From the NCBI RefSeq assembly GCF_001054325.1, contig NZ_JVVM01000009.1:1-64000 (forward strand): a DNA stretch of 64,000 nt. The letters are read 5' to 3'. Source of the stretch: Corynebacterium vitaeruminis. GTDB taxonomy: Bacteria > Actinomycetota > Actinomycetes > Mycobacteriales > Mycobacteriaceae. Position 1 is the stretch's first letter; each line of letters opens with the position of its first letter. Position numbers and translations under genes: made by a program. The notes beneath the pieces were generated by a model. That model searched no databases and was not told the origin of the DNA. It saw only the letters and a list, made by a program, of their open reading frames with translations. Positions 9,801-18,996 of the stretch are shown here, one piece after another.

Positions 9801-11504
9801 CCCCTTCAACTTCACAATGCTGAACTGACCTGCGCTCAAGTACGAGCGCAGGTCTTTCTTGTCGAACTTACCCACAGAGGTCTTATCAATTGAGTCCACG
9901 AAGGCCCAGTACTCCGGCAGCATCCACTTCGGCAGCTTTGGCCGCAGCTGATCGCGGAGCAGCTCAGCAGTTTCCTTGCTCGGATCAACTTCCGGCATCA
10001 GCACAGTAATCGCCAGCGGACGCTCACCCCACTTCTTATCCGGCATACCGATAATTGCGCACTCGAGCACCTGGGGGATTTCCATTACAAAGTTCTCCAG
10101 CTGTGCAGAGTAGATCCACTCACCGCCGGAGCGAATGACATCACGAGCGCGGTCATGAATAGTCAGGTATCCGTCATGGGTAATCGAGCCGACATCGCCT
10201 GTGCGAAGCCATCCGTCCTCGGTGAACTGTTCGTTGGCCTCGTCGACTTCAACGCCTCGGAATAGGTGTGCGGTGCCGCCATCTTCAGCCTCCGGAGAGC
10301 TGTAGTAGCGCCCGGTGACCGTGTTACCGCGTACCTGCAGCTCACCCTGGTTGCGGTCATGCAGGTCGAGCACGCGGTCCTTGTCGTCAACAATGCGGAA
10401 CTGCATGATGTCCGGAAAGCGTCCCTGGCTAACTCGATAGCGTTCGCGGGCCTCACCGGAGGCGCCGTACGGAGGGCGGGCCACAGTACCGATAGGCGAA
10501 GTCTCGGTCATGCCCCAGAAGTGGATGACATCGACACCGTAGCGCTCTTCCCATAGTCGAATCAGTGCAGGTGGGACAGGGGAACCGCCCGAGAAAATCT
10601 CCTGCAGACTCATGCGCTTCGGCGGATTGCTGAGGTAGTGCGCCATGAGGTTAATCCATAGCGTCGGCACGCCCTGTGCCACGCGTGGCATCGAGGTTTC
10701 GATGATTTCTGCAAGACGCGGTGCGGACAGGTCAGCGCCGGGGAAAATCAGCGAAGCCCCACACATGAAGGAAGCCAGCGGCACGCCCCAGGAAAGGACG
10801 TGGTAAATGGGCACGCAACATAGCCACGGGTTTCCATGCGAAATTGCAAAGGAATCCGTCGTGCGCATGTTCAGGCTGTGCAAGTACAGCGAACGGTGGC
10901 TGTAGACAACACCTTTTGGTGCGCCCTCGGTGCCCGTCGAATAGCACATGGCCGCACCGGAGTGTTCGTCGAGTTCGGGCCAGTCGAAGCGGCTGGGGCG
11001 GCCGTCGATGAGTGCCTCGTAGGAGTACCACGGGATGCCATCTGGCAGCGGTTCAGCCACGGCCGAGAGGTCGCCAACACCGATGATGACGACAGCACGG
11101 ACGCACGGGCAGTGGGGAAGAATTTCGGCAAGCAGTTCAATCTCGGTCGGGTCCGCGATAATGATCTGGTCATCGGCGTGATTGATAATGTGCACAATCT
11201 GATCTGGCATGAGCTGCTTGTTCAGCGGCTGGAATACCGCGCCCATGGAGGCAACGCCAAGAAAAACCTCGAAATGTTCGGCGCAGTTGTACATCAGGGT
11301 GCCGATGCGCTGGTCGCCGTCGATTCCGAGTTCATCGCGAAGCGCATGCGCCAGTGCGCTGGCACGAGCTGCGATGGCGGCAAAGGTGGTGGTCTCGGGA
11401 CCGTCGCTGTTCCAGGAGGTCACCGGAGTCCGACCATGAATGGTGCGACCGTATTCCACAATCTGAGCGATGTTGAGAGGAATAAGAGGCATCGTACTGC
11501 GCAT
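9786..11504 (-). CDS. Long-chain-type acyl-CoA ligase (AMP-forming)
   Basis: ANL-superfamily adenylate-forming enzyme, 572 residues, predicted to activate a fatty acid (or related carboxylate) to its CoA thioester. The phosphate-binding loop is YSTGTEGAPKGVVYSH (from residue 188), a variant of the usual S-G-T-T-G. WGMTETSPIG follows near 335, then DGWLRTGDVG near 430 and the catalytic lysine region TSVGKFDKKDLR near the C-terminus. The order resembles medium/long-chain FadD enzymes. Substrate length cannot be read from sequence. It stands alone, convergent to thrB and divergent from rho. Confidence 0.85.
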   Translation of the reverse strand: MRSTMPLIPLNIAQIVEYGRTIHGRTPVTSWNSDGPETTTFAAIAARASALAHALRDELGIDGDQRIGTLMYNCAEHFEVFLGVASMGAVFQPLNKQLMPDQIVHIINHADDQIIIADPTEIELLAEILPHCPCVRAVVIIGVGDLSAVAEPLPDGIPWYSYEALIDGRPSRFDWPELDEHSGAAMCYSTGTEGAPKGVVYSHRSLYLHSLNMRTTDSFAISHGNPWLCCVPIYHVLSWGVPLASFMCGASLIFPGADLSAPRLAEIIETSMPRVAQGVPTLWINLMAHYLSNPPKRMSLQEIFSGGSPVPPALIRLWEERYGVDVIHFWGMTETSPIGTVARPPYGASGEARERYRVSQGRFPDIMQFRIVDDKDRVLDLHDRNQGELQVRGNTVTGRYYSSPEAEDGGTAHLFRGVEVDEANEQFTEDGWLRTGDVGSITHDGYLTIHDRARDVIRSGGEWIYSAQLENFVMEIPQVLECAIIGMPDKKWGERPLAITVLMPEVDPSKETAELLRDQLRPKLPKWMLPEYWAFVDSIDKTSVGKFDKKDLRSYLSAGQFSIVKLKGPGEK

Positions 11505-12017
11505 GAGCTCTACAGTACCGACTCGCAGCCCCGCGACCTAGCGAAACGCAGCTGAGAACTAGTGTTGCTACCTGACTATTTGGTGACTATCCTTGGGCAA
11601 TAGGTCGTTTTCAATACGCGGTTATATACGTACCTCTTCATGTACTCCGCATTCAGTTGACCTTCGCCGTTGCTCGCACAACGTGATGGCGCAGCGTGAT
11701 ATTGAAAACACATAGATCAGTAGCGCGGCTACATAGTCTTGCGGTGCTGTGGACCTAAGTTTTCCTAACCATCTTCAATCCGGCTGCTCGGGTTTGAGAT
11801 GCGGAAATAATGTAGGCAAGATGCCTCGGTTCAGTTTAATGTCGAGGTCTTTTGCCTGGCTTTTTCGATAATTCCCCGTCATCTGCGGATACTTTTCCGC
11901 CCGTGGTAAAGGTTCGACGACGGAGCACACGCGGTGGCGGGCAGTCAGAGCGAAAAAGTGTCAATGACGTAGCCCCTGTAGAGAGTGACTGCAGGGAAGG
12001 TCGATGAAAGGACATCC
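11505..12017. other. Long intergenic region and rho leader
   Basis: About 510 bases between the divergent acyl-CoA ligase and rho genes with no convincing ORF; the only short frames are 6-9 codons with no recognisable ribosome site. The plus-strand hairpin at 11814-11865 is its most regular element. I could not fix a promoter with confidence; TAATGT near 11808 is one possible -10. Confidence 0.5.
11814..11865 (+). terminator. Terminator-like hairpin in the rho 5' leader
   Basis: AGGCAA (11814-11819) pairs with TTGCCT (11852-11857), and CCTCG (11824-11828) with CGAGG (11843-11847). The stem is followed by GGCTTTTT. No plus-strand gene lies upstream for about 1.7 kb (thrB ends at 9741), so a stop here would act on the rho transcript itself, as attenuation. 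If transcription of rho starts downstream of 11865, it is just chance structure. Confidence 0.4.
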
Positions 12018-14033
12018 GTGACCGATACGGACACCACTGCCACGGCAGGCGGCCCAGAGAATCTTGCGGCCCTCCGAATGGCAGAACTGCGTGAAATCGC
12101 TTCTAGCAAGGGCATTCGCGGCATCTCCGCCATGCGCAAGCATGAGCTGATTGAGGCCATTAAGAATGGGGCCCCGGCTGCCGGTTCCGCTCCCGCTCGG
12201 AAGACCCGCGCGAAGAAGGCCGCGGCTCCAGCTGCGGATACCGCCACTAAGGCGAAGGACGCCAAGGAATCGCCGTCGGAACGCGCGGACAACGATTCCA
12301 GCAAGAGCGCCGACAAGAGCGACAAGAGCAACGATAAGCGTGATGACGCTAACGCGGACGGCCGCGAGGAGATGTCTCGCTCACAGCAGCGTCGAAATCG
12401 TCGTAACCGCGCTCGCCAGCGCGAGCAGGAGAATCAGGACGATCGCAGCAGCGATAGCCGCGACGATTCCGATAACGGCAACGACCGCAGTAACCACAAC
12501 GACCGCAATGATCGCAATGATCGCAACGATAATCGCGATGACAACCGCGACAATCGGGGCGAGCGCAATAATCGCAACGACCGGAACGACCGCGGTGATC
12601 GTAACGATCGCAACGACCGCAATAACCGCAACGATCGCAACAATCACGACCGTGACAACGATGATGACGGCCGTGGCAACCGCAACAACCGTCGTGGCCG
12701 CAACAACCGAAATAATGACCGTAACAACCATGACGACGATGGCCGTGGCAACCGTAACCGCCGCAACCGTCGCAATCGCCGCGACCGTCGCGGACGCGAT
12801 AACAACGGTGGGGGACACGGCGGTCAGGATGAAATCCGCGAGGATGACGTTCTCCAGCCGGTCGCTGGCATCGTCGATGTGCTAGATAACAAGACCGCAT
12901 TCGTGCGCACCTCCGGCTACCTACCGGGCTCGAACGATGTGCTGGTTTCTGCGCAGATGGTTCGTAAGTACGGCCTGCGCAAGGGCGACGCTGTCACCGG
13001 TCAGGTACGCATGCCTCGCGAGAATGGTTCGGGCCAGATCACTCATGGCAACGGCCGTAATCGCCGCAAGTACAACCCGCTGGTCAAGGTCGAAACTGTT
13101 AACGGTCTCGATCCGGAGCAGGCAAAGCAGCGTCCGAACTTCGCTAAGCTCACCCCGCTGTACCCGAACCGCCGACTGCGTCTCGAGACCGAGCAGAAGA
13201 TTCTCACCACTCGCGTCATCGACTTGATTATGCCGATTGGTAAGGGCCAGCGCGCACTCATTGTTTCGCCGCCGAAGGCCGGTAAGACCACGATTCTGCA
13301 GAACATCGCGAACGCTATCGCGACGAACAACCCCGAGTGCTACATGATGGTCGTGCTTGTCGACGAGCGCCCGGAGGAAGTCACCGACATGCAGCGCAGT
13401 GTCCGTGGCGAGGTTATTGCTTCTACCTTCGACCGCCCGCCGTCAGATCACACGGCAGTGGCTGAGCTCGCGATTGAACGTGCAAAGCGCCTGGTGGAAC
13501 AGGGGCAGGATGTCGTTGTCCTGCTGGACTCCATCACCCGCCTTGGCCGCGCGTACAACAACTCTTCGCCGGCATCGGGTCGAATCCTCTCCGGTGGTGT
13601 GGATTCCAATGCTCTGTACCCACCGAAGCGCTTCTTGGGTGCTGCCCGAAACATCGAAGAGGGCGGCAGCCTCACCATTATCGCCACCGCGATGGTGGAG
13701 ACCGGTTCGGCAGGCGATACCGTGATCTTCGAGGAGTTCAAGGGCACCGGCAACGCCGAGCTCAAGCTCGACCGCAAGATTTCCGAGCGTCGCGTGTTCC
13801 CGGCAGTGGATGTCAACCCCTCGGGTACCCGTAAGGATGAGCTGCTGCTCAGCACGGAGGAGGCTCGCGTGATGCACAAGCTGCGCCGCATCCTCTCCGC
13901 GCTGGAGTCGCAGGCTGCTATCGACCTGTTGATTAAGCAGTTGAAGAAGACCCGTAACAACAAGGAATTCCTGATGCAGGTGGCTTCTTCTGCACCAATG
14001 GCCGCCGATGTTGATGTGGACGACATGCTTTAG
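12018..14033 (+). CDS. rho: Transcription termination factor Rho
   Basis: Hexameric RNA-dependent ATPase that releases RNA polymerase. Domains in order: SAP-like N-terminal helix pair (LAALRMAELREIASSKG, about 15-50); a roughly 220-residue disordered insert very rich in Asn, Asp and Arg (about 55-275); the cold-shock-type primary RNA-binding domain (from PVAGIVDVLD); Walker A PPKAGKTT near 418; Walker B VVVLLDS near 499; and the C-terminal QLKKTRNNKEFL. Long inserts are usual in actinobacterial Rho. The frame opens at GTG 11985, but GTG 12018 has AAAGGA five bases upstream, so I use that (671 residues). Confidence 0.96.
   Translation: MTDTDTTATAGGPENLAALRMAELREIASSKGIRGISAMRKHELIEAIKNGAPAAGSAPARKTRAKKAAAPAADTATKAKDAKESPSERADNDSSKSADKSDKSNDKRDDANADGREEMSRSQQRRNRRNRARQREQENQDDRSSDSRDDSDNGNDRSNHNDRNDRNDRNDNRDDNRDNRGERNNRNDRNDRGDRNDRNDRNNRNDRNNHDRDNDDDGRGNRNNRRGRNNRNNDRNNHDDDGRGNRNRRNRRNRRDRRGRDNNGGGHGGQDEIREDDVLQPVAGIVDVLDNKTAFVRTSGYLPGSNDVLVSAQMVRKYGLRKGDAVTGQVRMPRENGSGQITHGNGRNRRKYNPLVKVETVNGLDPEQAKQRPNFAKLTPLYPNRRLRLETEQKILTTRVIDLIMPIGKGQRALIVSPPKAGKTTILQNIANAIATNNPECYMMVVLVDERPEEVTDMQRSVRGEVIASTFDRPPSDHTAVAELAIERAKRLVEQGQDVVVLLDSITRLGRAYNNSSPASGRILSGGVDSNALYPPKRFLGAARNIEEGGSLTIIATAMVETGSAGDTVIFEEFKGTGNAELKLDRKISERRVFPAVDVNPSGTRKDELLLSTEEARVMHKLRRILSALESQAAIDLLIKQLKKTRNNKEFLMQVASSAPMAADVDVDDML
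12430..12810 (+). repeat. Imperfect short tandem repeats encoding the Asn/Asp/Arg-rich part of Rho
   Basis: The coding DNA is built from repeated units such as AACGACCGC, AATGATCGC and AACCGTCGC, encoding runs of NDR, NNR and later NRR. The charge shifts from acidic/neutral (NDRND) in the first half to strongly basic (RNRRNRRNRRDRRGR) next to the RNA-binding domain. The low complexity also opens long spurious frames on both strands. Length variation between strains would be expected by slippage. Confidence 0.8.
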
Positions 14034-14132
14034 CTGGGGTTAGCCACAAGGAGCGGTGACACAGCGCCGCGCTTTCCCAAAAAACCTCAGCACTGACCAG
14101 CATTCACCCATCACAACTTGAAGGAATATTCA

Positions 14133-15206
14133 ATGGCTAATCAGGTTTCCGCAGTTGACGACATCCTCTCTGAGTACCACGGTCTCGAGGCACAGCTGGC
14201 TGACCCCGAACTGCATAACGATCCGAAGGCGGCCCGCAAAGTCGGCAAGCGCTTCAACGAGTTGCAGCCGGTCATTCAGACTCACAAGAAGTTGACGCAG
14301 GTCCAGGATGACCTGGAGGCAGCTCGTGAGATGGCCTACGAGGACTCCGAGTTTGCAGCTGAGGCTGAGCGTCTCGCCGCTGAGTCGGAGGAACTCGAGG
14401 AGAAGCTCGCTGACCTGCTGGCTCCGCGCGATCCGCACGACAGCGATGACATCGTTATGGAGATTAAGTCTGGTGCCGGCGGTGAGGAAGCGGCCCTCTT
14501 CGCAGGTGAGCTTGCTCGCATGTATCAGCGCTACGCCGAAAAGCACGGCTTTACCACCGAAATCCTCGGCCTGTCCGAGTCGGATCTCGGCGGCGTGAAG
14601 GACATGACCATGTCCATCCGCGCCAAGACTCCGTCCCGCGACGGTGCGTGGAGCGTGTTCAAGTTCGAAGGTGGCGTCCACCGCGTGCAGCGCGTGCCGG
14701 TCACCGAATCACAGGGCCGTATTCAGACTTCCGCGGCTGGCGTGCTGGTCTACCCGGAGCCCGACGAGGTCGAGGACATCCAGATTGACGAAAAGGATCT
14801 GCGTGTCGACGTCTACCGTTCCTCCGGTAAGGGCGGTCAGGGTGTTAACACCACTGACTCCGCGGTACGCCTAACTCACCTGCCAACTGGCCTCGTCGTT
14901 ACCTGTCAGAAGGAGCGTTCGCAGATTCAGAACAAGGCCCGCGCCCTGCAGGTCCTTGCTGCTCGACTCCAGCAGATGAAGGAAGATGAGATCGCCGAGG
15001 CCGCCTCCGACCAGCGTAAGTCGCAGGTTCGCAACATGGATCGTTCCGAGCGCATCCGCACCTACAACTTCCCGGAGAACCGCGTTTCCGATCACCGCAT
15101 CGGCTACAAGGCTCACAACCTGGACTCGGTGCTGGGTGGCGACATGGATGACCTGCTCAAGGCTCTCCACGATGCGGAGCGCGCTGAACGTCTTGAAGCC
15201 GAGTAG
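14133..15206 (+). CDS. prfA: Peptide chain release factor 1
   Basis: Recognises UAA/UAG stop codons and triggers peptide release; about 357 residues. The catalytic GGQ is in [17 protein letters not shown], near residue 234, which is the substrate of the methylase encoded next (prmC). N-terminal coiled-coil-like helices precede it. The frame is open from TTG 14118, but GAAGGA sits just before ATG 14133, giving [10 protein letters not shown]. It follows rho by about 100 bases, the usual actinobacterial order. Confidence 0.96.
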   Translation: MANQVSAVDDILSEYHGLEAQLADPELHNDPKAARKVGKRFNELQPVIQTHKKLTQVQDDLEAAREMAYEDSEFAAEAERLAAESEELEEKLADLLAPRDPHDSDDIVMEIKSGAGGEEAALFAGELARMYQRYAEKHGFTTEILGLSESDLGGVKDMTMSIRAKTPSRDGAWSVFKFEGGVHRVQRVPVTESQGRIQTSAAGVLVYPEPDEVEDIQIDEKDLRVDVYRSSGKGGQGVNTTDSAVRLTHLPTGLVVTCQKERSQIQNKARALQVLAARLQQMKEDEIAEAASDQRKSQVRNMDRSERIRTYNFPENRVSDHRIGYKAHNLDSVLGGDMDDLLKALHDAERAERLEAE

Positions 15207-16143
15207 TCCCACGCCCGCAGAAAATAGTTCGCCGACGTTACCGGATTCCGTCCGTACTCTCGGCGAGCTGTTGCGCTATGCGCGCCGCACGCTTGACGAC
15301 GCCGCGCTGGCCTCCCCGGATGCCGACGCACGAGCGCTATTTGCAGCCGCTACTAATGCCGGGCCAGCGGATGTCATCTTCCGCGGAGACGAACCGTACA
15401 CCGATGAGGCTGGTCGCACACAGCTGGCAGAGATGCTAGTCCGCAGAGCGGCTCGTGAGCCACTGCAACACATCCTTGGCACGGCACCGATGATGAGCCT
15501 GGAACTGCAGGTCGGACCCGGTGTTTTCGTGCCCCGCCCGGAGACGGAACTGCTTGCGCAGTGGGCGATAGACCGAGCCCGTGAGTTGGTCGCAAGTGAC
15601 GTCGTCAAGCCGAAAATCGTCGACCTGTGTACCGGATCCGGTGCGTTGGCGTTGGCGATTGCCGATGCTGTACCCGAAGCGGAAGTGGTGGCTGTGGAGC
15701 TCTCTGAGCGGGCACGGGCGTGGGCTGCGAAGAACATCGAGACCTATGGCGATGGGCGTGTACGTCTGATTGCTGGCGATGTCACGGATGTTCGGCTAAT
15801 AAGCGACGGTGCTGCGCTAGCGGATTGGGTAGGCGAGACCGACATTGTTGTGTCCAACCCTCCGTATGTGCCCGAAGACACCGAGGTTGATCCCGAAGTG
15901 AGGGCTGATCCGCACTCGGCGGTCTTTGGTGGCGACGATGGGCTAGATGTCATTCGACCTATGATGAACCTGGTAGATGCACTGGCGCGGCCGGGTGGAG
16001 TCGTCGGCATCGAGCACGATGACTCTTCAGGTGGCGATGTCAGTTCACTGCTGAAGGACACCTGGGATTACGCTGATGTAGAAGTCCATCGGGACTTTGC
16101 GGGCCGTGATCGTTTTACGGTGGGGCGTAAAAATTATTCTTAA
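15193..16143 (+). CDS. prmC: Release factor glutamine N5-methyltransferase
   Basis: Methylates the Gln of the release-factor GGQ motif. N-terminal helical domain ([16 protein letters not shown]...), then a SAM-binding Rossmann fold with [16 protein letters not shown] and the signature NPPY (SNPPYVPED, near residue 222). The open frame extends far into prfA, but that part is a shadow of prfA. The most plausible start is TTG 15193, overlapping prfA by 14 bases, with GGAG at 15176; there is no ATG or GTG close by, so the exact start is uncertain. Pairing with prfA fits the function. Confidence 0.92.
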   Translation: MKPSSPTPAENSSPTLPDSVRTLGELLRYARRTLDDAALASPDADARALFAAATNAGPADVIFRGDEPYTDEAGRTQLAEMLVRRAAREPLQHILGTAPMMSLELQVGPGVFVPRPETELLAQWAIDRARELVASDVVKPKIVDLCTGSGALALAIADAVPEAEVVAVELSERARAWAAKNIETYGDGRVRLIAGDVTDVRLISDGAALADWVGETDIVVSNPPYVPEDTEVDPEVRADPHSAVFGGDDGLDVIRPMMNLVDALARPGGVVGIEHDDSSGGDVSSLLKDTWDYADVEVHRDFAGRDRFTVGRKNYS

Positions 16144-16174
16144 AGCAAAACTTTGAAGCAGGAGCAAAAATCTG

Positions 16175-16831
16175 ATGAGCAGGATCATGGACTGCAGCAC
16201 AGATGAAAACCGAGAGCGCACAATTGCCGCAGCAGTAGACGCTGTGAAGGCAGGACGGCTGGTAGTTATGCCAACCGATACCGTCTACGGGCTTGGCTGC
16301 GATGCCTTTGATAACCAGGCCGTTGCCTCCCTGTTGCGGGCCAAGCACCGAGGCCCGGATATGCCGGTGCCGGTGCTGGTCGGTTCCTGGACCACGATTG
16401 AGGGGCTTGTCCGCGAATACTCGCCGGCAGCGCGCGCACTGGTGGAGGCCTTCTGGCCGGGCGGACTGTCGTTGGTTGTGAATCAGGCACCGAGCCTGCC
16501 GTGGAACCTCGGTGACACCGCGGGTACAGTCATGCTGCGCATGCCACTGCACCCAATCGCCATTGAGATTCTGCGCCGCACCGGGCCGATGGCCGTGTCC
16601 AGTGCGAACATCTCCGGCCAGGCACCGGCTACCAATGCCGTGCGGGCAAAGCAGATGCTCGGTGGGGAAGCGGCTGTCTACGTCGACGGAGGTGAAGCTA
16701 CGATTGGCACACCATCGACGATTGTGGATATTTCGACTCCAGTACCGCGGATTCTGCGCGAAGGTGCTGTGTCAGCTGCGGCGGTTGCCGAGGTTTTGAG
16801 TACAACCCCCGAGCGACTGCTGGGACAGTAG
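16175..16831 (+). CDS. tsaC: L-threonylcarbamoyladenylate synthase (Sua5/YrdC/TsaC)
   Basis: Makes threonylcarbamoyl-AMP from threonine, bicarbonate and ATP for the t6A37 modification of ANN-decoding tRNAs. The 218-residue protein is a single YrdC domain, without the extra Sua5 domain. It has VVMPTDTVYGLGCDA near residue 30, the KxR-type KHRGPDMP, then FWPGGLSLV and the SSANISGQ motif. The ATG at 16175 has AGGAG upstream. It lies 31 bases after prmC and is probably cotranscribed. Confidence 0.93.
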   Translation: MSRIMDCSTDENRERTIAAAVDAVKAGRLVVMPTDTVYGLGCDAFDNQAVASLLRAKHRGPDMPVPVLVGSWTTIEGLVREYSPAARALVEAFWPGGLSLVVNQAPSLPWNLGDTAGTVMLRMPLHPIAIEILRRTGPMAVSSANISGQAPATNAVRAKQMLGGEAAVYVDGGEATIGTPSTIVDISTPVPRILREGAVSAAAVAEVLSTTPERLLGQ

Positions 16832-16910
16832 TCTTAGCTACCTAGAGTCTTTTCTGTTTAGAGTCTTACCTATTTAGTACGTGCAGCGAATGTGTAGTGA
16901 GTAGTACCTA

Positions 16911-18161
16911 GTGGCGGACATGAGCTTATTGGCAGCCCAGTCGGGCGGGGCAGGTGTGCCCATGCGCGAGCTTGCCATGCTCGTATTAGTTGCTACCGCT
17001 GTGAGCTATCTCCTCACGGGTGTGGTGCGTTATGTGCTTGTGCGCTCCGGTTGGCTGGATGCGCCACGCTCCCGCGATGTTCACGACATTCCAAAGCCCC
17101 GACTCGGTGGCGTGGCGATGTACTCCGGTGTGGTCGCAGCCATCGCTCTTGCCTCGGTGATGCCGGCACTCAACCGTGGTTTTCCACCCATGACCCCGGA
17201 TATGAGGGCAGTCGTGGCGGCCGCGTCGCTCTTGCTGATTGTCGGCATTTGGGACGACCTCTTTGACCTCGATGCCATAACTAAACTTGTAGGGCAGGTT
17301 GCGGCGGCACTTTTGATGTCATTTATGGGCGTCAACTGGTATTTGCTCTATATCCCGTTTAGCGGCGGCGCCACGCTTATTCTCGACCCAATCATGTCCA
17401 CAGTCTTGACTGTTCTCTTTACTGTGGCGCTGATTAATGCCTTCAACTTTGTTGACGGCATCGATGGACTTGCGGCGGGGCTCGGCATGATTGCTGCGGC
17501 GGCGATCCTTGTCTATTCGATGGTCATGCTTCACGACCAGGGCGGCACCGTCTCCGCCTATCCGCCCGCGATGATTTCAGCCTGCCTGCTCGGAGCCTGC
17601 TTGGGCTTTCTACCTCACAACTTCGAGCCCGCACGTATCTTTATGGGCGATTCCGGCGCCATGATGATTGGACTGCTGCTCGCAGCGGCATCGGTGTCGG
17701 CATCAGGACGCATCGCACCCTCCATGTACGGCACTGCCGACGTCATCGCTCTGATTTCGCCGATTGTGGTCGTCATCGCCGCAATTAGTGTGCCAATGCT
17801 CGACTTGCTCCTGGCTGTTGTTCGCCGCGTTAGCCAGGGCAAGTCACCCTTCTCACCGGACAAAATGCATATTCACCACCGCCTACTGTCGATGGGACAC
17901 AGTCATCGCCGCGTGGTACTGGTGCTCTACCTATGGGTGTCGGTCGTCGCGTACGCCGCCGTTGCCACCACCGTTTTCCCCTTCGAATTCGTTGCTCTGA
18001 CCTTCGGGGTCCTACTCATCATCGCGGTTATCTTCACCCTCCGCCGCCGAAATGAGCTTGCCGACGAGGGCTCTAGGGGCGCGCGTCCTAGAAGTGGAAG
18101 TGGTAGTCGGCAGGTTAGAAGACGGCGTCGTGGAGGCAGAAGGTACAATCTTCGACCGTGA
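16911..18161 (+). CDS. wecA: Undecaprenyl-phosphate GlcNAc-1-phosphate transferase (WecA/MraY family)
   Basis: Integral membrane enzyme that loads a sugar-1-phosphate (GlcNAc in mycobacteria, starting the arabinogalactan linker) onto the polyprenyl carrier. It has roughly ten or eleven hydrophobic segments. Family motifs are GIWDDLFDLD, NAFNFVDGIDGLAAG, FMGDSGAMMIGL and the histidine motif HIHHRLLSMGHSHRR, followed by a basic Arg/Gly tail. The start is GTG 16911 or ATG 16920. Position between tsaC and the ATP synthase operon matches mycobacteria. The stop overlaps the next start (GTGA). Confidence 0.93.
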   Translation: MADMSLLAAQSGGAGVPMRELAMLVLVATAVSYLLTGVVRYVLVRSGWLDAPRSRDVHDIPKPRLGGVAMYSGVVAAIALASVMPALNRGFPPMTPDMRAVVAAASLLLIVGIWDDLFDLDAITKLVGQVAAALLMSFMGVNWYLLYIPFSGGATLILDPIMSTVLTVLFTVALINAFNFVDGIDGLAAGLGMIAAAAILVYSMVMLHDQGGTVSAYPPAMISACLLGACLGFLPHNFEPARIFMGDSGAMMIGLLLAAASVSASGRIAPSMYGTADVIALISPIVVVIAAISVPMLDLLLAVVRRVSQGKSPFSPDKMHIHHRLLSMGHSHRRVVLVLYLWVSVVAYAAVATTVFPFEFVALTFGVLLIIAVIFTLRRRNELADEGSRGARPRSGSGSRQVRRRRRGGRRYNLRP

Positions 18162-18607
18162 CTGAAAAAACAACTCCGGAGCCCGAGTCCAAATACGATG
18201 ATTCGCGGCGACCGCTGCTGGCTGCCGCTCGCTCGGGTGCTATCGCGCTCGCTGTGATTACCGTGCTTTCGCTGCTGGTCTGGGGTGGAAAAAACGGTAT
18301 GCCCGGCGTGTGGGGTGTCCTCCTTGGCGCGGCTATCAGTGGAAGCTTCGTACTGCTTACTGTTTTAGGCATCCTCTTTACTGCCCGAACTTCCCCTTCC
18401 ATAACGCTTGCCGTTGTACTAGGCGGCTGGTTGTTGAAGATTGTCGTACTGATCGGCGTCTTGGTTGTTATTAGAAATCTTGAGTTTTATGACAACATGA
18501 CCTTCTTCGTCACTGTTGTACTTACGCTGATGGTGACGCTTGGTGCAGAAGTGTGGGGAATGTCGCAATCTAACCTCACTTATGTCCAGCCACTGAAAGA
18601 TGAATAG
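18158..18607 (+). CDS. atpI: AtpI-like small membrane protein
   Basis: 149 residues with a charged N-terminus and four hydrophobic segments, directly before atpB: the position and shape of the ATP synthase protein I/AtpI-like proteins of actinobacteria, proposed to help assemble the c-ring or to handle ions. Sequence identity in this family is low, so the call rests mainly on context and topology. It overlaps the wecA stop by GTGA, and a terminator at 18706 separates it from atpB. That suggests it is expressed with wecA more than with the ATP synthase genes. Confidence 0.75.
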   Translation: MTEKTTPEPESKYDDSRRPLLAAARSGAIALAVITVLSLLVWGGKNGMPGVWGVLLGAAISGSFVLLTVLGILFTARTSPSITLAVVLGGWLLKIVVLIGVLVVIRNLEFYDNMTFFVTVVLTLMVTLGAEVWGMSQSNLTYVQPLKDE

Positions 18608-18705
18608 CTCGTAATAAGCTGTTGACCTGCTCAGAGAGCGCAGTCGATATATAAAACTGCAGGTTAAAGGCGTTTTAAAAAGTCGTAGCAGGCAACGCCA
18701 CGAAT

Positions 18706-18743
18706 AGAGGCCGAAACCCACAGGGGGCGTCGGCCTCTTTGTT
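18706..18743 (+). terminator. Rho-independent terminator after atpI
   Basis: Perfect 9-bp stem AGAGGCCGA (18706-18714) and TCGGCCTCT (18730-18738) with a 15-base loop, followed by TTTGTTGGTTT. It closes the tsaC-wecA-atpI unit, so atpB needs its own promoter in 18744-18996; candidates such as TTATCCT near 18800 are seen but not certain. Confidence 0.75.
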
Positions 18744-18996
18744 GGTTTCGGGGTCAGAAACACGGGGGTGCATCGGGTGGGGAAAATGAGTCGGAACTGT
18801 TATCCTGAGCTTTGGGTAAGACGGCCTGTTGCGGAATAACTATCATTTCCACAGGTACGGTCCCCGTGAGCGCCGTGCTGATGAGCGAATGGAATCCGCG
18901 GCGCGACACGTTAAATGACGTCCTTCGCACCGCTTGACAATAGTTCTAGCGGCCCAATCACGGGAGAGAACGCTGAGCGTTACAACACTTGCCGAG

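Noticed and set aside
12430..12810. Could the repeats be a CRISPR or other array?
   Set aside because: Units are short, imperfect, without spacers and in frame with rho; they encode protein repeats.
12151..12885. Long plus- and minus-strand frames inside the rho insert (up to 244 codons)
   Set aside because: They arise from short repeats with biased third positions in the rho reading frame and have extreme low-complexity composition (Thr/Ala or Val/Ile runs); no start signals.
14986..15192. N-terminal extension of prmC over the end of prfA
   Set aside because: The extension is Ser/Thr/Arg/Pro-rich shadow sequence from another frame of prfA; the methylase domain begins only after about 15193.
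16830..16910. Repeated TAGAGTCTT motifs upstream of wecA as a regulatory array
   Set aside because: Only two short copies in A/T-rich intergenic DNA; no symmetry and no clear -10/-35 pairing.
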